Of a stretch of 64,000 nt of DNA, positions 21,514 to 34,297 are shown in pieces. The DNA lies in the NCBI GenBank assembly GCA_033239125.1, contig BSWB01000001.1, positions 162,587,481 to 162,651,480 on the forward strand, read 5' to 3'. The notes beneath the pieces are model-generated. The model was not told the DNA's origin. It made no database searches and saw only the letters and a program-made list of their open reading frames with translations. A program made the translations under genes and the position numbers. Source of the stretch: Fagopyrum homotropicum. Its lineage: Eukaryota; Streptophyta; Magnoliopsida; Caryophyllales; Polygonaceae. Position 1 is the first letter of the stretch, and every line of letters begins with the position of its first letter.

Positions 21514-23640
21514 GCAAGATCTTAACGTTTTTCAAGTTATTCATTCAGTTTCTCGAACACTTAGCTCAGTTCGGTATCATGTAGGTTGAATTGAAATGGG
21601 TTTCATTCCCTTCTCGTCGAGGAACTATGTGAACCAATGCTTTAATATTATTGGTATTTTCAGTTTTGATCAAGAAACCCTCTCTTTTTTATGCACATAT
21701 TACTCCATATCCAATGCAACGACTAGACGACAGGTGTAAACGAGATGAGGAACTTCGTAATGCCTTCTGACCCTCGCACATACCACCGTCCCTTCAACAT
21801 TCTTGAAGATCACCGCCAGACACATTCAGCTGTAACCATGCAGCTAGTGAGCATGTACAGCTTGGGTTTCTTGCTCTAACATATATACAGTAAATGTAAT
21901 ATCATTTCTCCACTTGTATATAGTTCCGTATTAATTCCTACATGTGCAGCTTATCCATGCCCAAACATGCAAAGAGCATGTAGAGAGAAAATAAGGTGGC
22001 CATGCGAGCATGGGAGAAAGTCCGTAGCTTGCATGAAGCGTCGGTACCAAGTAGAGATATAAGATTCCGATGTGCCTATCCTCTATATCTTCTCTCTTGC
22101 CTTCGTTCAGTCTCCTCTCCTTTTTGGCTTCTTTAGAATGAACTTCATTGACTTGTTTGTCTTGACTCGTGGCTCTACAAACGAAGACGAGGAGGTGGGA
22201 GTCGATCTTGAATCTTCCTCCACCTCCAATGGAGAAGATGAACATTGAGAATTGATCTAGGGTTTATAAATTGTATTTGCGGGTCTGTTTCCTTAACATT
22301 GTTTATGAACTTTATTTATACAATTTCAACTAGATTTTGGTAGTAAATACTCCGAGAAATTAGGGATTTGGATCGATATGCAAGTCTCTTTACTGAGCAT
22401 TGTTATTGATGTTTGAGACTCATGTGTAAATTCTAGTTTATTGATAAATTCATGTCTCCGTTATTGTTGAGCATTCAAAATTTGGATAATTACTAGTTTG
22501 TTCTAAGATTGTTATTGATGTTTGAGGAAGAAGGAAGGGTTAAACCTCAAGGGATGATTCATTTAAAAAACGGCGGGTTCGGTTTAGTTTCTATTTATTT
22601 CAGTGGGTTCATGGCTCAAAAAAGTATAAAATTTATAATATTCAAAAGTAGGGCCATTAGACGAGACATGAGACGGAATATAGTAGTGGGTGTTATTTTG
22701 TTGACAGATGCGTTGTAAGGGTGGTTTCCCAATTTCAAATTTAACAGGTAGTTAGTTGTAAATGACCTTTTTAAAGATGAATTATGGTAATTCACCCTAA
22801 TAAGAAAGCCCAACGCCCGCCAATGGATTCCACCGTAACTCCGCCCTACTGAAATTTAGAATATTTTTGCCGATGGATTCCACCATAACTCAACCCTTTT
22901 TTCCAACTCTTTCACAAAAAGGAAAATTTCCATAAAATTTATCTCTTCGATCCGTGTATATACAAAAATCTACCAAACAAAGATATCCACCATCAATTTC
23001 ATACCTACATCCTGATATGGGTACCGTCAAATCGATATTTAGATACGGTTACAAATAAAAGTTAAGTGTGACACAGGCTTGCATTAGGGTTTTTCAATCG
23101 AAACTCACACGTACTACACATAGTTAAAGCTATACACTTATTATCTCTAAAAGATAAGGTACTAGAAATTTGTATAGAGATTTTTACTTGAAGCCTCAAC
23201 ACTCTCACACTATATATCTTACTCGTTTGTTTGTGATTGTCATGGTTTGCTTGTTCTTTGATGCAGTATTACACTGAATTCACAGAGAAACGTGAACAAA
23301 CAAATCAAGACGTGAGAAAGAAGTGGAAGAATTCATGGGTCGCATGTGTCTTGTTCTTGTTGAGATTGGTTCGTGTTTTTGCTCTTTTACTCACGATCTC
23401 CATTACACTCAAGATATTATTCAGAATTGAAGCAGGTTTATTGTGTAAAACGTGAAGAATGATGGAAATTATAGCTAGACTGGTGTGAGATAAAGGTTTG
23501 CTTTTGTAAGCTTGTTTTTATGTCTTTGTTATTTTGTGAAAAATGGCATATCGCACATGTTAGTATGTTACCCTCTTCAAAGTTTGATGGAAGTGTTACT
23601 TTATAAGTTTTGTGAAAAATGTGTTTGTTATTGAATCTCA
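21514..23640. other. DnaJ 3' flank and intergenic region
   Basis: The 3'-UTR probably ends within a few hundred bases of 21513, but no clear AATAAA is seen. A short direct repeat GATGGATTCCACC occurs at 22823 and 22872. A small open frame at 23237-23455 encodes a Lys-rich segment followed by a hydrophobic stretch (VACVLFLLRLVRVFALLLTI) after a good acceptor-like TTGATGCAG. I do not recognise it and cannot support it as a gene. Confidence 0.4.
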
Positions 23641-23645
23641 AACCG

Positions 23646-23647
<2 letters not shown>

Positions 23648-23705
<58 letters not shown>
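23648..23705. repeat. (TA)n microsatellite, left border of a MITE run
   Basis: About 29 TA units directly abutting the MITE at 23706. Confidence 0.95.
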
Positions 23706-23708
<3 letters not shown>

Positions 23709-23903
23709 GGTGTGGTTCCCATGAGAACAACCTTATCGTGTAATTATGAGAACAATTTTAGACCGTCGGATGATAAGTATTAAGAGTTGTGATTTAGGGT
23801 AGATATCATAATTATTAGATAAATAATATTCTAAAACTAATAATAACTACGAACTGTTCTCATGATTACACGATAAAGCCCATTCTCATATGATATATAC
23901 TCT
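23706..23903. mobile_element. MITE family 1, copy a (TA-bordered)
   Basis: Imperfect TIRs: the left end contains CCTTATCGTGTAATTATGAG, the reverse complement of the right end CTTTATCGTGTAATCATGAG; both arms begin with ATGAGAA. The core phrase GATTTAGGGTAGATATC is shared with the copy at 37847-38132. Bordered by TA runs on both sides. Confidence 0.75.
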
Positions 23904-23922
23904 CTCTATATATATATATATA

Positions 23923-24210
23923 GATCGTGACACATATGTAAACTCTTATCACGTAAACATGAAAACAAATTACAGAATATATATTATACACCGAATATAT
24001 GTGACTATACTGCCGAATATATACTATATGAGTCAGATATATGCCGCCGAATATGTGTGACTATACCGCCGAATATTTCTTCCACTAATCACACGGCTTT
24101 TTTTCCCTTTAATATCGTCTAATCTCAGCCATCTATTTAACGATATAACGAATACAATTTGTTCTCATTTTACATGGTAAGAGTTGTTTACATGAGAGTC
24201 AATCTCTCTC
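23923..24210. mobile_element. MITE family 2, copy a (TA-bordered)
   Basis: TIRs: the left GTAAACTCTTATCACGTAAA matches the reverse complement of the right, GTAAACAACTCTTACCATGT, with an indel. The interior has repeated ACCGAATATATG and GCCGAATAT motifs. Related in reverse to 37589-37820. Confidence 0.7.
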
Positions 24211-24222
24211 TATATATATATA

Positions 24223-25175
24223 GACAAATAGGATCAAGTAACAATCAAAGTTACCGTAATAAATAAGAACAAATGTATGCCACATGATTAAACAAAATCA
24301 ACGTACATGATTCAGTTATATTTTTGCATAATAATTGTACCCTTTTTATTTTAGGATTGGTAGTCTATATTGTTATCATTTTAATATCTAAATAGTTGCT
24401 ACCAGAATGAGTGCTTGTTTGAGTATGCTAGTGTCTATTTAACTACTATTTATAGTCGTGCATACTTGTAGTGCATGTTTAATTACTAGTGTTTATAGTG
24501 TATGTTTTAACTACTAGTGTGTGTTGAGTGTTTGAGGTTTATGAGTTAACCTTATAATACTCGTGCATTCAAATCCAAATAGTTTAGGTATATTAGTTAG
24601 TGTCGAGCTAATTTTCACAAGTCATGCATTTGGATCAAAATAGTATAAAATATTAGTTAATGGCATGCTAACTTTTACGAGTCGTGCATACTACTAGTGT
24701 ATGTTTAACTACTAGTGCACATGTGTTTAATTATTGGTGCATATTACTAGTGTTTGTTTAACTACTAGTGCACATATAGTGCTTGTTTAATTACTAGGGC
24801 ATACTATTAACTATTAGTGCACATATAGTGCGTGTTTAATTACTAGATACTACTAGTGTCTGTTTGAGGTATATTAGTTACCTATATAAGAAATCGCCGG
24901 CGTTGAAATGAAGGAGTAGTGAAGATCCGATGACACGAGTTGATTTTCTTATGTGCAATATGTTTCCGTATATGAATAAGCTGAATATATTTATTACCAT
25001 AAAAAACCTTAATTATGTACGACTGTATATATTTTTTTTGCTAAAATTTAAAAACCTTAATAAATTTTAATATAAATATATCTTATTTAGACGTCAGATC
25101 TCAGCTTTTCGTGTTTTACACTTTATAATTGTTCTTATTTGTTTACAGTAACAGTTATTTTACCGGATCTTGATC
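24223..25175. mobile_element. TA-bordered TIR element, family 3 (about 950 bp)
   Basis: The left end GGATCAAGTAACAATCAAAG with AAATAAGAACAA pairs with the reverse complement of the right end GATCAAGATCCGG ... AAATAAGAACAA. The interior holds many copies of a roughly 20-bp motif, GTGTTTAACTACTAGTG-like, between about 24400 and 24860. No coding sequence. Confidence 0.65.
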
Positions 25176-25196
25176 ATATATATATATATATTTTTT

Positions 25197-26394
25197 AGTT
25201 CAAGTGAGGAGAGAGCTTGTAGATAGGAATTAGGAGGGTTGTAAGCCATTGGATGGATTTAAATCAAGGGCTCTCACACGCTCATCATTAATGGCATTTT
25301 TGTAAATTGACTTAATATCTAAAAAATATCCTTACGTTCAAAATAGTCATCGGTGTTCATACTTTTATATGTCACTGTTCATGTTTTTATGCATCGGTGT
25401 TCATAGTATTTTTATTCATCAAAGTGTCATATCCATTTATTTTTTTGTGTTCATTTTATAATGCATAGGTGTTCATTTATAGTATATAACCACAAAAAAT
25501 AAATAAACTCACCACAAAACATTAAAAGATTATCATAATATGTTATGTATGTGTCAAAGTTAAAGATAAGTCGTTGGTGTTCATACTTATATGCATCATT
25601 GTTCATGTTTTTATTCGTCAGTGTTCATACTTTTTATGTCATTGTTCTTGTGAATATTATAAACTATTTTTCTATAAGCCATTTTGCCGAATAGTTTGCG
25701 TGCACACTAAAAGGAGCATATAAATTATTCAATTGGAGCTATTAGACTAACTCAGCATATGTATATACATGTATTTTCTCAATCAAACTTATCAAACACA
25801 AAATGATTCAAACAAATTTGATTTCGAACACAAACATCAATCATAATGAAACCTAAACCTTAAGAATGGAAATCTAAACAGTGAGAGTAGAAATTCAAAA
25901 AAACAAAACCTGAATCGTCTTGTATTCTCTTTGATTTCACAATTTTTTATGTAATCGATCTCTGAATATTATAAAAACGATTTTAAAGAAAAGTGTAATT
26001 TTCAAAAAAAATAAACATCGTACTATAAACACCATACTTGTAAAAAAAATGAACACATACTTGTAAAAAAATGAGCATCATATTTTATTAACACGATTTG
26101 AAAGAATAGTATAATTTTCAAAAAAAAAATACAAAAAATATTTTTTAAAAATACAAAAATGAACAATTAATGTTAAAAAATGAACAGTTAGTGATGAGAA
26201 AAAATGAACATTTATTGATAAAATATGAACAATGACCCTTTTAAAAATGAACACATACTTATAAAAATATGAACACCAATTTTTATTTACAAAAAGAAAA
26301 TCTGAAAAAGAAAAAAAAGTGACGTGGCATGCCACATGTCACCACCCCAACTCTCCTCATTCCTATCTGCAAGTGTTCTCCTCACCGGAACTGA

Positions 26395-26398
<4 letters not shown>
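25197..26398. mobile_element. TA-bordered foldback-like element, family 4 (about 1.2 kb)
   Basis: TIRs: the left GTGAGGAGAGAGCTTGTAGA matches the reverse complement of the right, GTGAGGAGAACACTTGCAGA, continuing into TAGGAAT. The left half is full of TGTTCAT motifs and the right half of the complementary ATGAACA, so much of the element could fold back. No coding sequence. Confidence 0.7.

Positions 26399-26452
<54 letters not shown>
26399..26452. repeat. (TA)n microsatellite between two MITEs
   Basis: About 27 TA units joining family 4 and family 1 elements. Confidence 0.95.
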
Positions 26453-26455
<3 letters not shown>

Positions 26456-26735
26456 TAGATCCTATGAGAACACCCCCTAACGTGAGAACATGAGAATAAA
26501 TTCATAATTATTATTAGTTTTGTTACGAATGTGCCATATCGTTTAATGTATTATTCGTAGTTATTGTTGGTTGAGTGGATTATTCGTAGTTATTGTTGGA
26601 TTCCTAATTATTATTATTCGGAGTTATTATTATTTTTTATATCTACTCTAAATCTCAACCTTTAAAACTCACATCCAACGGTGTACATTGTTCTCATGTT
26701 CTCACGTTAGGGGTGTTCTCGTGGGAACAACACCC
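26453..26735. mobile_element. MITE family 1, copy b (TA-bordered)
   Basis: TIRs GAGAACACCCCCTAACGTGA (left) and GAGAACACCCCTAACGTGAG (right, reversed). Nearly identical by eye to the reverse complement of 37847-38132, sharing for example GTTTTGTTACGAATGTG and GTTATTGTTGGTTGAGTGGA. A TA run follows it. Confidence 0.8.
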
Positions 26736-27179
26736 TATATATATATATATAAAGTCGGTAAATTACTCTACATAAAATTCAGTATTTTGAATTATACTAC
26801 GATTAAGACCTTGTATGGCCGTACATTTTACATATTTATGAGTAGCTTTGATCGTCATAGGGAAGAAGTATGTTATTTTTCTATTAAAGTAAAAGTATGT
26901 TTAAGGAACAATCGTAACAAAAATAAACAAGGGAGAATTTGACATACTAGACTTTTTTTGAGTTTTTGTTTAAGAAAATGTATCCCAAATTTTTTACCAC
27001 TTTCATTTAATAGTAGGTAAAAATTATTAACCATTCTATTAAATAGAAAGAATAAATAATGTTTGTTATTTGTTATATAATTATAATTTTTAATTACTGA
27101 ATTTGTTTTCTTTTATTATTTTTCTTGCCTTTTTTTTATTTATTTTTTATTTTCTTTTTTATTTTCTGGACTGAATTTC

Positions 27180-27560
27180 TCATACCGGAATTTCTCATAC
27201 TAGAATTTTCATACCAGAAGTTATCATACGAAAAGTTCATACCAGAATTTTCATACCAGAATTTTTTTCATACCAGAATTTTTTTCATACCAGAATTTTT
27301 TTCATACTAGAATTTTTTCATACCAGAATTTTTCCATACCAGAAATTTCATACGAAAAGTTCATACCAGAAATTTTATAGCAGAAATTATCATATGAAAA
27401 GTTCATACCAGAATTTTGTCATACCAGAATTTTGTAATACCAGAATTTTGCCATACTAGAAATTGTCATACAAGATTTTTTACACCAGATTTTCATACCA
27501 TAAAATTACATACCTATAAAATTAAATACCAGAACTACATACAGAGCTACATACTAGAAT
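27180..27560. repeat. CATACCAGAATTTT minisatellite (element B)
   Basis: Tandem degenerate copies of CATACCAGAATTTT with variants such as CATACGAAAAGTT. Same motif as at 5815-6165. The open frames across it are artefacts of the repeat. Confidence 0.85.
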
Positions 27561-27699
27561 TTTTTTTATTTTTTATAAATTTCTGGTATGAGTTTATGAT
27601 ATGAAATTAATTTATTCTAATTCAATAAACAGATAAAAGTGATGGATTTGGATCTTACATCTCCCAAATTCAGAATTAAAACCACTATCAATGCTCTAA

Positions 27700-28338
27700 T
27701 TCAGAGATAAAAGTGATGGGTAGATCCAGTGTTATGGTTCTCTATAAAGGTGACGGCGCGAGATGGCCACCACCCAACAACTCTTGGAGGTTGCCCTGCT
27801 CCATCTCTTAATCTCCAATATTGACAATCTCCAACCGCCTGCACCAAACAACAATAACTCTATCAGAACCATGGGATCAGTAACACAAAAGTCAATTAAC
27901 ACTTACACCATGAAGAACTCCTTTAGTAGTCACATCAAATGCCCCAGAATAACACAAATTGCATTAATCCAATCTATAATTCTATGCCTATTTGCACTTT
28001 GATCATAGTCTATCTCACTATAAGTGTAACTGAGAGAATCCGAATACTCTCCTACTGCAAAATATGGTTCAGTCACCTTCAAGTAATCCCTCACATACCC
28101 TCCCCAAAACCCGCGAACAAAATCAAGCCTCCACCCGTCATAGCCAACCTCATTCCTGCAACAAAACAATGCACTATTGTCCCAACTAAGTCGGGATTAA
28201 AACAAAGCAAGAAACAAGCTAATCAACTAACTTGAGCCAGCACATCCATTCGATTATATCCCTCCTAACGAAATCTTGTACATGATCAATGTTAGGTGCA
28301 ACATGGAAATTATCTCCACTGCTATTGTTGCCCCTTCC
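27700..28338 (-). pseudogene. Captured fragment of plastid-type alpha-amylase gene (AMY3-like), three exon pieces with introns
   Basis: On the minus strand, exon 28338-28232 encodes GRGNNSSGDNFHVAPNIDHV to EWMCWLK. Exon 28155-27907 encodes NEVGYDGWRLDFVRGFWGGY, then YFAVGEYSDSLSYTYSE and RIIDWINA. The exon from 27838 encodes YWRLRDGAGQPPRVVGWW and FIENHNTGSTH. These are the GH13 catalytic-barrel regions around the nucleophile Asp (RLDF), the acid Glu (VGEY) and the third Asp, here Asn (ENHN). Two introns are retained with GT-AG ends. A small deletion after WINA shifts the frame. The gene is truncated at both ends and non-functional as an enzyme. Confidence 0.88.
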
Positions 28339-29280
28339 CTACAAGGCATTAAATAAAGGGTAATTTTGTGTAGTTTATACTTTATATGTTTGAAGAATCA
28401 ACCTCACGCCCTTTTAATTCTCCATATATATGATAATAGAGATCACTTAGTATTAGACTTTTCAACTTCACACCCTCACTGTAACGTATACAAGAAGACA
28501 ATAAAGCTGAAATCAGGACAATCAATGAAGGAAATTTCAGTGTATAACTTGTCGGTGGCAAGTGAAGTCCCCAGATTTATCAGCTTGAGAAAATGCAGAT
28601 TGATTACAAAAAATGATCCAACTCAAAAAGAAGATTTTAGCATAAAAAGATATCGAGCAGTGCAACCATTTCTGTTTAACATACCAGAGGAAATTATTTT
28701 CTTAATTTGTTATTATCTAGATCTAGATCTACCCGGATCCTTTAGCCGTCTAGTATGATCTGAAATCCGTACCTGTGGAATGGAGTAGTAGCAATTTGAA
28801 GTGGATAGGATAGGAAATTCGTACTGAGGAAGCCATTTCTGTTTCGTGTCTTTTGGTATGAACAATCCGCCACCCTGCAGCAAGACTGAGAGAACCTCGA
28901 TGGTTGGTCTACTGCGTAGACGAAGGAGAAATCCCGGCAAGTGGTCTACTAGGCGAAAGAGGAAACCCTGGCGGCCGGTCTGCTGCGAAGACGAAGGAGG
29001 AAGCTCCGGTGGCCGGTCTGCAACAATTCCTTGGCTACTCCTGCCGAACTGCTAGCACGTGAGTGAGGAAGAAGGTAAGAGATCTGTGGTCGGTCTGCAG
29101 CGATTCATTGGCGTACGAGAAGTTAAGGGAGAGAAGAAGGCGGCGTGTGAGTAGGCGAGGGAAGAGAAGATATGCCCTCTTCATCCAGCAGTCTCACGAG
29201 CCCTCCATTTCTCGACCTATAGTAGTCTCACGAGCCCTAGATTACAGGGAAGCCAGATTTAGATTCATCTAGATCTAGAT
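28339..29280. other. Further cargo of element B, origin not recognised
   Basis: A plus-strand open frame (28366-28758) ends in FNIPEEIIFLICYYLDLDLP, loosely like an F-box start. A minus-strand frame (28713-28940) reads LLQGGGLFIPKDTKQKWLPQ. Neither is recognised with confidence. From about 28870 to 29030 there are three diverged repeats of about 50 bp containing GGTCTGCTGCGAAGACGAAG-like sequence. Confidence 0.35.
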
Positions 29281-29324
29281 CTGTGGCGGTGGGTGGCGAT
29301 TGGAGATGGCGTCGAGAGGGGATG

Positions 29325-29445
29325 TTGATGGAATGGTTTCGAGTTTGAGAGAAAGATGGGAGAAAAGTGTGAGAAATGAAGAGATGCAATGGTTGCGAGT
29401 TTGAGAGAAAGATGGGAGAAAAGTGTGAGAAATGAAGGAGGAGGA
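29325..29445. repeat. Two-copy tandem repeat, about 58 bp
   Basis: GAGTTTGAGAGAAAGATGGG followed by AGAAAAGTGTGAGAAATGAA occurs at 29340 and again at 29398. Confidence 0.85.
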
Positions 29446-29886
29446 AGACGACGTTCGAGTTTGAGAGAAGAATTAAGGGTTAGGTTTCTACGGTAAAAAA
29501 TAATATAGGGGTACATTTACTTAATTAAAAACCATAATAGCCTAGTTACTATTTGACATTCTCAAAAAGGCCTAGTTTCCAAATTAGCCCAATAAACAAA
29601 CATAACAATACATCACAACTACAAGACCATGAAACCCATTGAAGTGGAAAATGTGTAACAATTTTGGGTTGTTGCTTGTATGTATTTCGAAAGTTATCTT
29701 ATATTCGAAATTTCACTTAATATTTTAAGAGTTCAAATCTGATGTAAATTTAGGGTTGTTGCGTATTATACATAATGTAAATTCAAGGTATTTTTTGTAA
29801 CATATCTAAAAATATTAGAATGTTTGATAAACTTTGGATATTTTAATGAGAAAATCGGAGGGAGGGAAGGTTATGTTATATTGACT

Positions 29887-31492
29887 ATGACGATCCCGAG
29901 AGCACCAAACCCTAACCCTACGCCTACTCCCGCCGCCCCACCTGGTTTGTCACCTACTGCCCTATTCAGCCTCCCATTCCAATCATTAATGGCGCAAATC
30001 CCAAAAATATTGAGAACGGCTTATCGATTGAAACGATGGCTCCACCTATTCCAGATCAGCCCATTAATACATGGAGCAATTTATTATTTGGGGGAAATGC
30101 ATGGAGAAAATTGCCGATTCTGCCTGTCGACCTCATTGAAAAGGGGAGAATCCAGATAGACTTCCCCATGGAAGTGATGATACGCCTTCAATTACTGTTG
30201 CTTCGGAGGTCATCCAAGTGCTTAACGCCCCATGGAGAAACTCGATAGTTATGAAACTCTTGGGGTGGATGATATCATTCGCAGCCTTCGAGAAAACTAT
30301 AAGACTCCCTGGCAACCGAAAGGCAATTGGTCAATCATCGACCTTCCCAACAATTATTTTCTCGTTTGGTTTGAACTGGAAGCGGTTATGTACAATGCAC
30401 TCTCGGGAGGGCCCTAGAAAATGTTCGGGCATTATCTCCTTATGCAACAATGGCAACCAACGTTTGATCCTATGACGTCGACTATCTTTACTACTGGTGT
30501 CTGGGTCCACATCTCTGGATTACCATTTGCTATGTACAATATCGAGGTTCTCAAGGCCAGCGCTTCCGCTATCGGAGTTCCCCTCAGCATCGATGAAAAG
30601 ACCATGAATATGGACCGAGGAAATTTTGCAAGGATATGTGTTAGTATTGATCTCAATAAGCCGTTAAAAGGAGCAGTACGTGTTGCTGAATGGTAAAAAA
30701 CTTCTGCTTGAATATGAGAACCTCCATACTATTTGCTTCGAGTGTGGCTGTTATGGTCACAGCAAAGAAAGTTGTCGCCTAAGGGGAGAGAATGTTGGCC
30801 AACGAGTGAACCCTGAGGTCCAAGGAGCATCGCCGACCATTGCAGGGCCTGTTATAAATGGCACGGAAGAGGGAGCAATTCCTGCAACAAAAGATGGTAC
30901 GGAAAAGGGGACCAATCAGGTCATGGAGGATGCGCCAAATAAGGAATCTTCTGAAGGTAGTAGGGGACCATTGATGGTAGTCCCAAGAAGGAGACCAATC
31001 CAAAGAAGTAGCACTGCCCAGATACCTCCTGCTACAATAAAGGAAATTACTAAAGGTCAGAAAACATTCATGAATAAGCATATGGGTCCGAAAGCACCTA
31101 CTAGAGGTGTTGAAGCAGGGAAGCAGGTTGCCCAACATAACTCGATTCCGAGTGCTCACTACATCTCCAAGAATAATTTCAAAAAACTAGCACGCCAGAG
31201 CCCTAGAGGTCCACTGAATAATCCCCCATTGAAGGACAATGGAGCTTCTACGAGCTCAGATTATCAGACCACTAAGGGAGAGAAGAGTACAATGACTGTT
31301 CCGGTTGTGAACCAAGTTAAGATCATACATTGTGCTAAACCAGATTCTGTAGTCTTTGGAGAAAAGGGGAATAAGGAGGATGTCTTGACTACGAATGAGG
31401 TTGCTCCGATATTGCCTGATAACATGGACACAGATAGCCAATTGGGCGCTGGAATCTCACAGGTTTATGTTGTTCCGGATTCCAAACCATAA
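29887..31492 (+). pseudogene. LINE ORF1: RNA-binding protein with CCHC knuckle
   Basis: Starts at ATG 29887 (MTIPRAPNPNP). With frame changes near 30030 and 30230 and a TAG at 30416 it continues through GNWSIIDLPNNYFLVWFELE and HYLLMQQWQPTFDP, the DUF4283-like region usual in plant L1 ORF1. A shift near 30690 leads to a zinc knuckle CFECGCYGHSKESC (CX2CX4HX4C, about 30739-30780). The tail to 31492 is low-complexity and basic. It would coat LINE RNA; several breaks make it inactive. Confidence 0.85.
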
Positions 31493-31527
31493 ACTGGTTT
31501 GGAACCTTTGAAAGCTCTTGGTTTCCT

Positions 31528-34260
31528 ATGATAGGTCTCTTCTGGAATTGCCGCGGAACTGTGAAACCTAGCTTCCGCATGTCTATTCGTTATTTGTTAC
31601 ATAAATTTAATCCGTGTTTTATCTCTCTTTTTGAGACCCACTGCTCAGGGGATACGGCCACGACTATCTGTAATAGAATGGGATTCGATTCCTGCGAGAG
31701 AGTTGAAGCTACGGGAAAAAGAGGGGGCATTTGGATCCTATGGGATAGTTCTCGGTGCCCTCTTAGAGTGATCACTAAAAATCGTCAATACATTCATGCT
31801 GTGGTTGGTGACTTGGTGTAGGTGCGGAGAAGCTTCATATTATTCCTACATATATATGTCCGGATCCTAACTGCCGGGGCACAGTGTGGGACACTCTTTT
31901 GGGTTTGATTCGATCCATTTCCTCTCCTATCATTTTAGGAGGGAATCTGAATGTGATTAAGTCACTGGAGGAACGTCAGGGGGGTTCGAATAGACTATCT
32001 AGGGAAGCGAGTGCTTTTGGCGAATGGCTGAACCTGACTCAGTTAGTTGACATGGGCTATCAAGGAACCCCTTTCACATGGTCGAGAGGGTGTGATCCAA
32101 GTACAAGAATCGCAAAGAGACTAGACCGTGTTCTATTATTTGTGGATGGTAGGCTTAAGTGGCCGGAAGCCTGTATTAGACATCTCCCAAAGCTTTCGTC
32201 TGATCATAATCCTCTTCTACTCTCTCTCAATGGCTCGATAGATTCTGATAAGACTAAACGACCTTTTTGTTTCCAAGCGGCTTGGCTAACACATCCGGAC
32301 TTCAAGCAAACTATTGAGGCTGCATGGGATACGTATTTTGGACATCCTGTGGCTCTCCGAAAACTTCTTGACACTCTTCGACGTTGTAATAGGGAGATCT
32401 TTGGGGATATACATAGAAGGAAAGAAGCCTTACTCTCAAGTTTGGAGGAGGTTAGTGTTGCTTTGGCTAGATGTAACTTTGATGATCTCATTGAGAAGGA
32501 AAAGGATTTATCCAAACAACTTGATTGTGCCTTAGAACAGGAGGAGATTCTTTGGTACCAAAAATCCCGTCAAGATTGGCTCGCTTATGGTGTTCAGAAT
32601 ACAAAATTTTTTCTCCTCTCCACAATCATTCGACGTCAGCAAAATTGGGTAGAATCCTTAAAACTGGATGATGGTAGCTGGTGTAGTGATAAATCCACAC
32701 TTGAGAGACATGCCTGGAAATATTTCAAAGGTATCTACAGTCCCCAATACCTTTCCACCCTAGGCACGGTCCCAAGGGATGGTTTTTCGGAACTGACCCA
32801 GTCTCAGGCTGATAGTCTGAACAGGCTATACGAGGAGAAGGAAATTGTTTCTGCACTCAAGGGAATGGGCTCTTTCAAAGCCCCAGGCCCAGACGGTTTT
32901 CAACCTATTTTTTATGAAGAATTATGGTCCACTGTGGGTGATTCTTTGGTGAAATTTGTGACAAATTTTATGCAGAATGGTTCATTGGAGCATGCATCAA
33001 ATGAGACCCTTATAGCCCTCATTGGTAAGATAGCCAAACCCGAACTCATCAACCAATTCAGGCCGATAAGCTTGTGTAATGTGAGCTACAAAGTCATTAC
33101 GAAGGTGCTAGCATCCCACCTCAAAAATAAATTGGAATAAATAAAAAAGTCCCCGATGGTCATACAAATTATTCAGCGAGGTAGAATAACTCGGAAAAAC
33201 TAGTCATGGCTCATCTTACATCCCCAGTGCAATCCAACTTTATCCCGGGTAGAGTGATCACTGAAAACATTGTCTTAGCCCAAGAAGTCATCCATACCAT
33301 GAGAAGAAAGAAGGAAGTAAGGGCTGGATGATTTTGAAATTAGATTTGGAAAAGACATACGACATGCTTAGATGAGAATTTGTTCTGGAAACCCTTAGTG
33401 CTTGTGAGTTAGTGAGATGTGGGTCTCCCGGATCTCAACTTGCATCTCCTCCGCTTCGATGAGAGTTGAATGGAGAGGCTTCTGAGGCCTTTCTGATGAC
33501 TAGAGGAGTGCGCCAGGGTGATCCACTTTCCCCTTATCTCTTCGTTCTTTGTTTGGAAAGATTGAGCCATATGATATCCAAGGCGGTGGATGTGGGTGAT
33601 TGGAAGCCGATGAAGCTCTCTCGAGGAGGTCCGCCTATTTCTCACCTTTTATTTGCTGACGATATATTGCTCTTTGCAGAAGCATATGTGGCCCAACTTC
33701 GTGTGGTTAGGAGGATTCTTGAGGACTTCTGCAATGCGTTTGGTCAACGTGTGAGCCTGTCTAAATCCAGGATATATCTATCCAAGAATATACAAGGCAA
33801 CTTGGAGTTAGTGCTGAGTGATTTAAGTGGCGTCCCATCCACAAGACACTTGGGGAAATACCTGGGAATTCCTTTATGCCATGAACGAGTCACTAACTCT
33901 ACCTTCAATTCTCTGGTTGAGAGAGTAACTGCGAGGCTTGGGGGCTGGAAGGCGAGGTCTCTCAGCTTTGCGGGAAGAGCCACTCTTGTTAGATCAGTCC
34001 TCTCTGCAGTACCCATTTATCACATGAACTCTATCCTCCTACCCCAAGCAGTCTTGAAGAGTATTGATAGATTGTGCAGAAATTTTCTATGGGGTGAGTT
34101 TGTAGATAACCGGAAAATTCACCTCCTCAAATGGGATCGTATCTTAGAGGTGGGTCGCAAACCTAAACCGCCGGTTTAGGTTTGCGAACCGCCGGTTTAG
34201 GTTTGGCCAAAGGCCAAACCTAAACCTAAACCGTCAAAATCCAAACCGGCGGTTTAGCCG

Positions 34261-34297
<37 letters not shown>

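Larger units (their letters stand above)
26946..29576. mobile_element. Mutator-like TIR element B carrying an alpha-amylase gene fragment
   Basis: The left end ACTAGACTTTTTTTGAG then ATGTATCCC pairs with the reverse complement of the right end, ACTAGGCCTTTTTGAG then ATGTACCCC (the right arm has an extra 25-30 bp). Order: left TIR, T-rich tract, CATACCAGAATTTT minisatellite (27180-27560), cargo, right TIR. Element A (3830-6925) has the same plan and related termini. The cargo includes intron-bearing AMY3-type sequence, so capture was at the DNA level, as in Pack-MULEs. I found no clear target duplication. Confidence 0.65.

Noticed and set aside
21900..22110. Possible microRNA hairpin (GCATG-rich inverted segments)
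   Set aside because: No conserved mature microRNA recognised and pairing is patchy.
23706..24210. Families 1 and 2 as one composite element
   Set aside because: The second pairing at 37.6-38.1 kb has a different relative orientation, so they insert separately.
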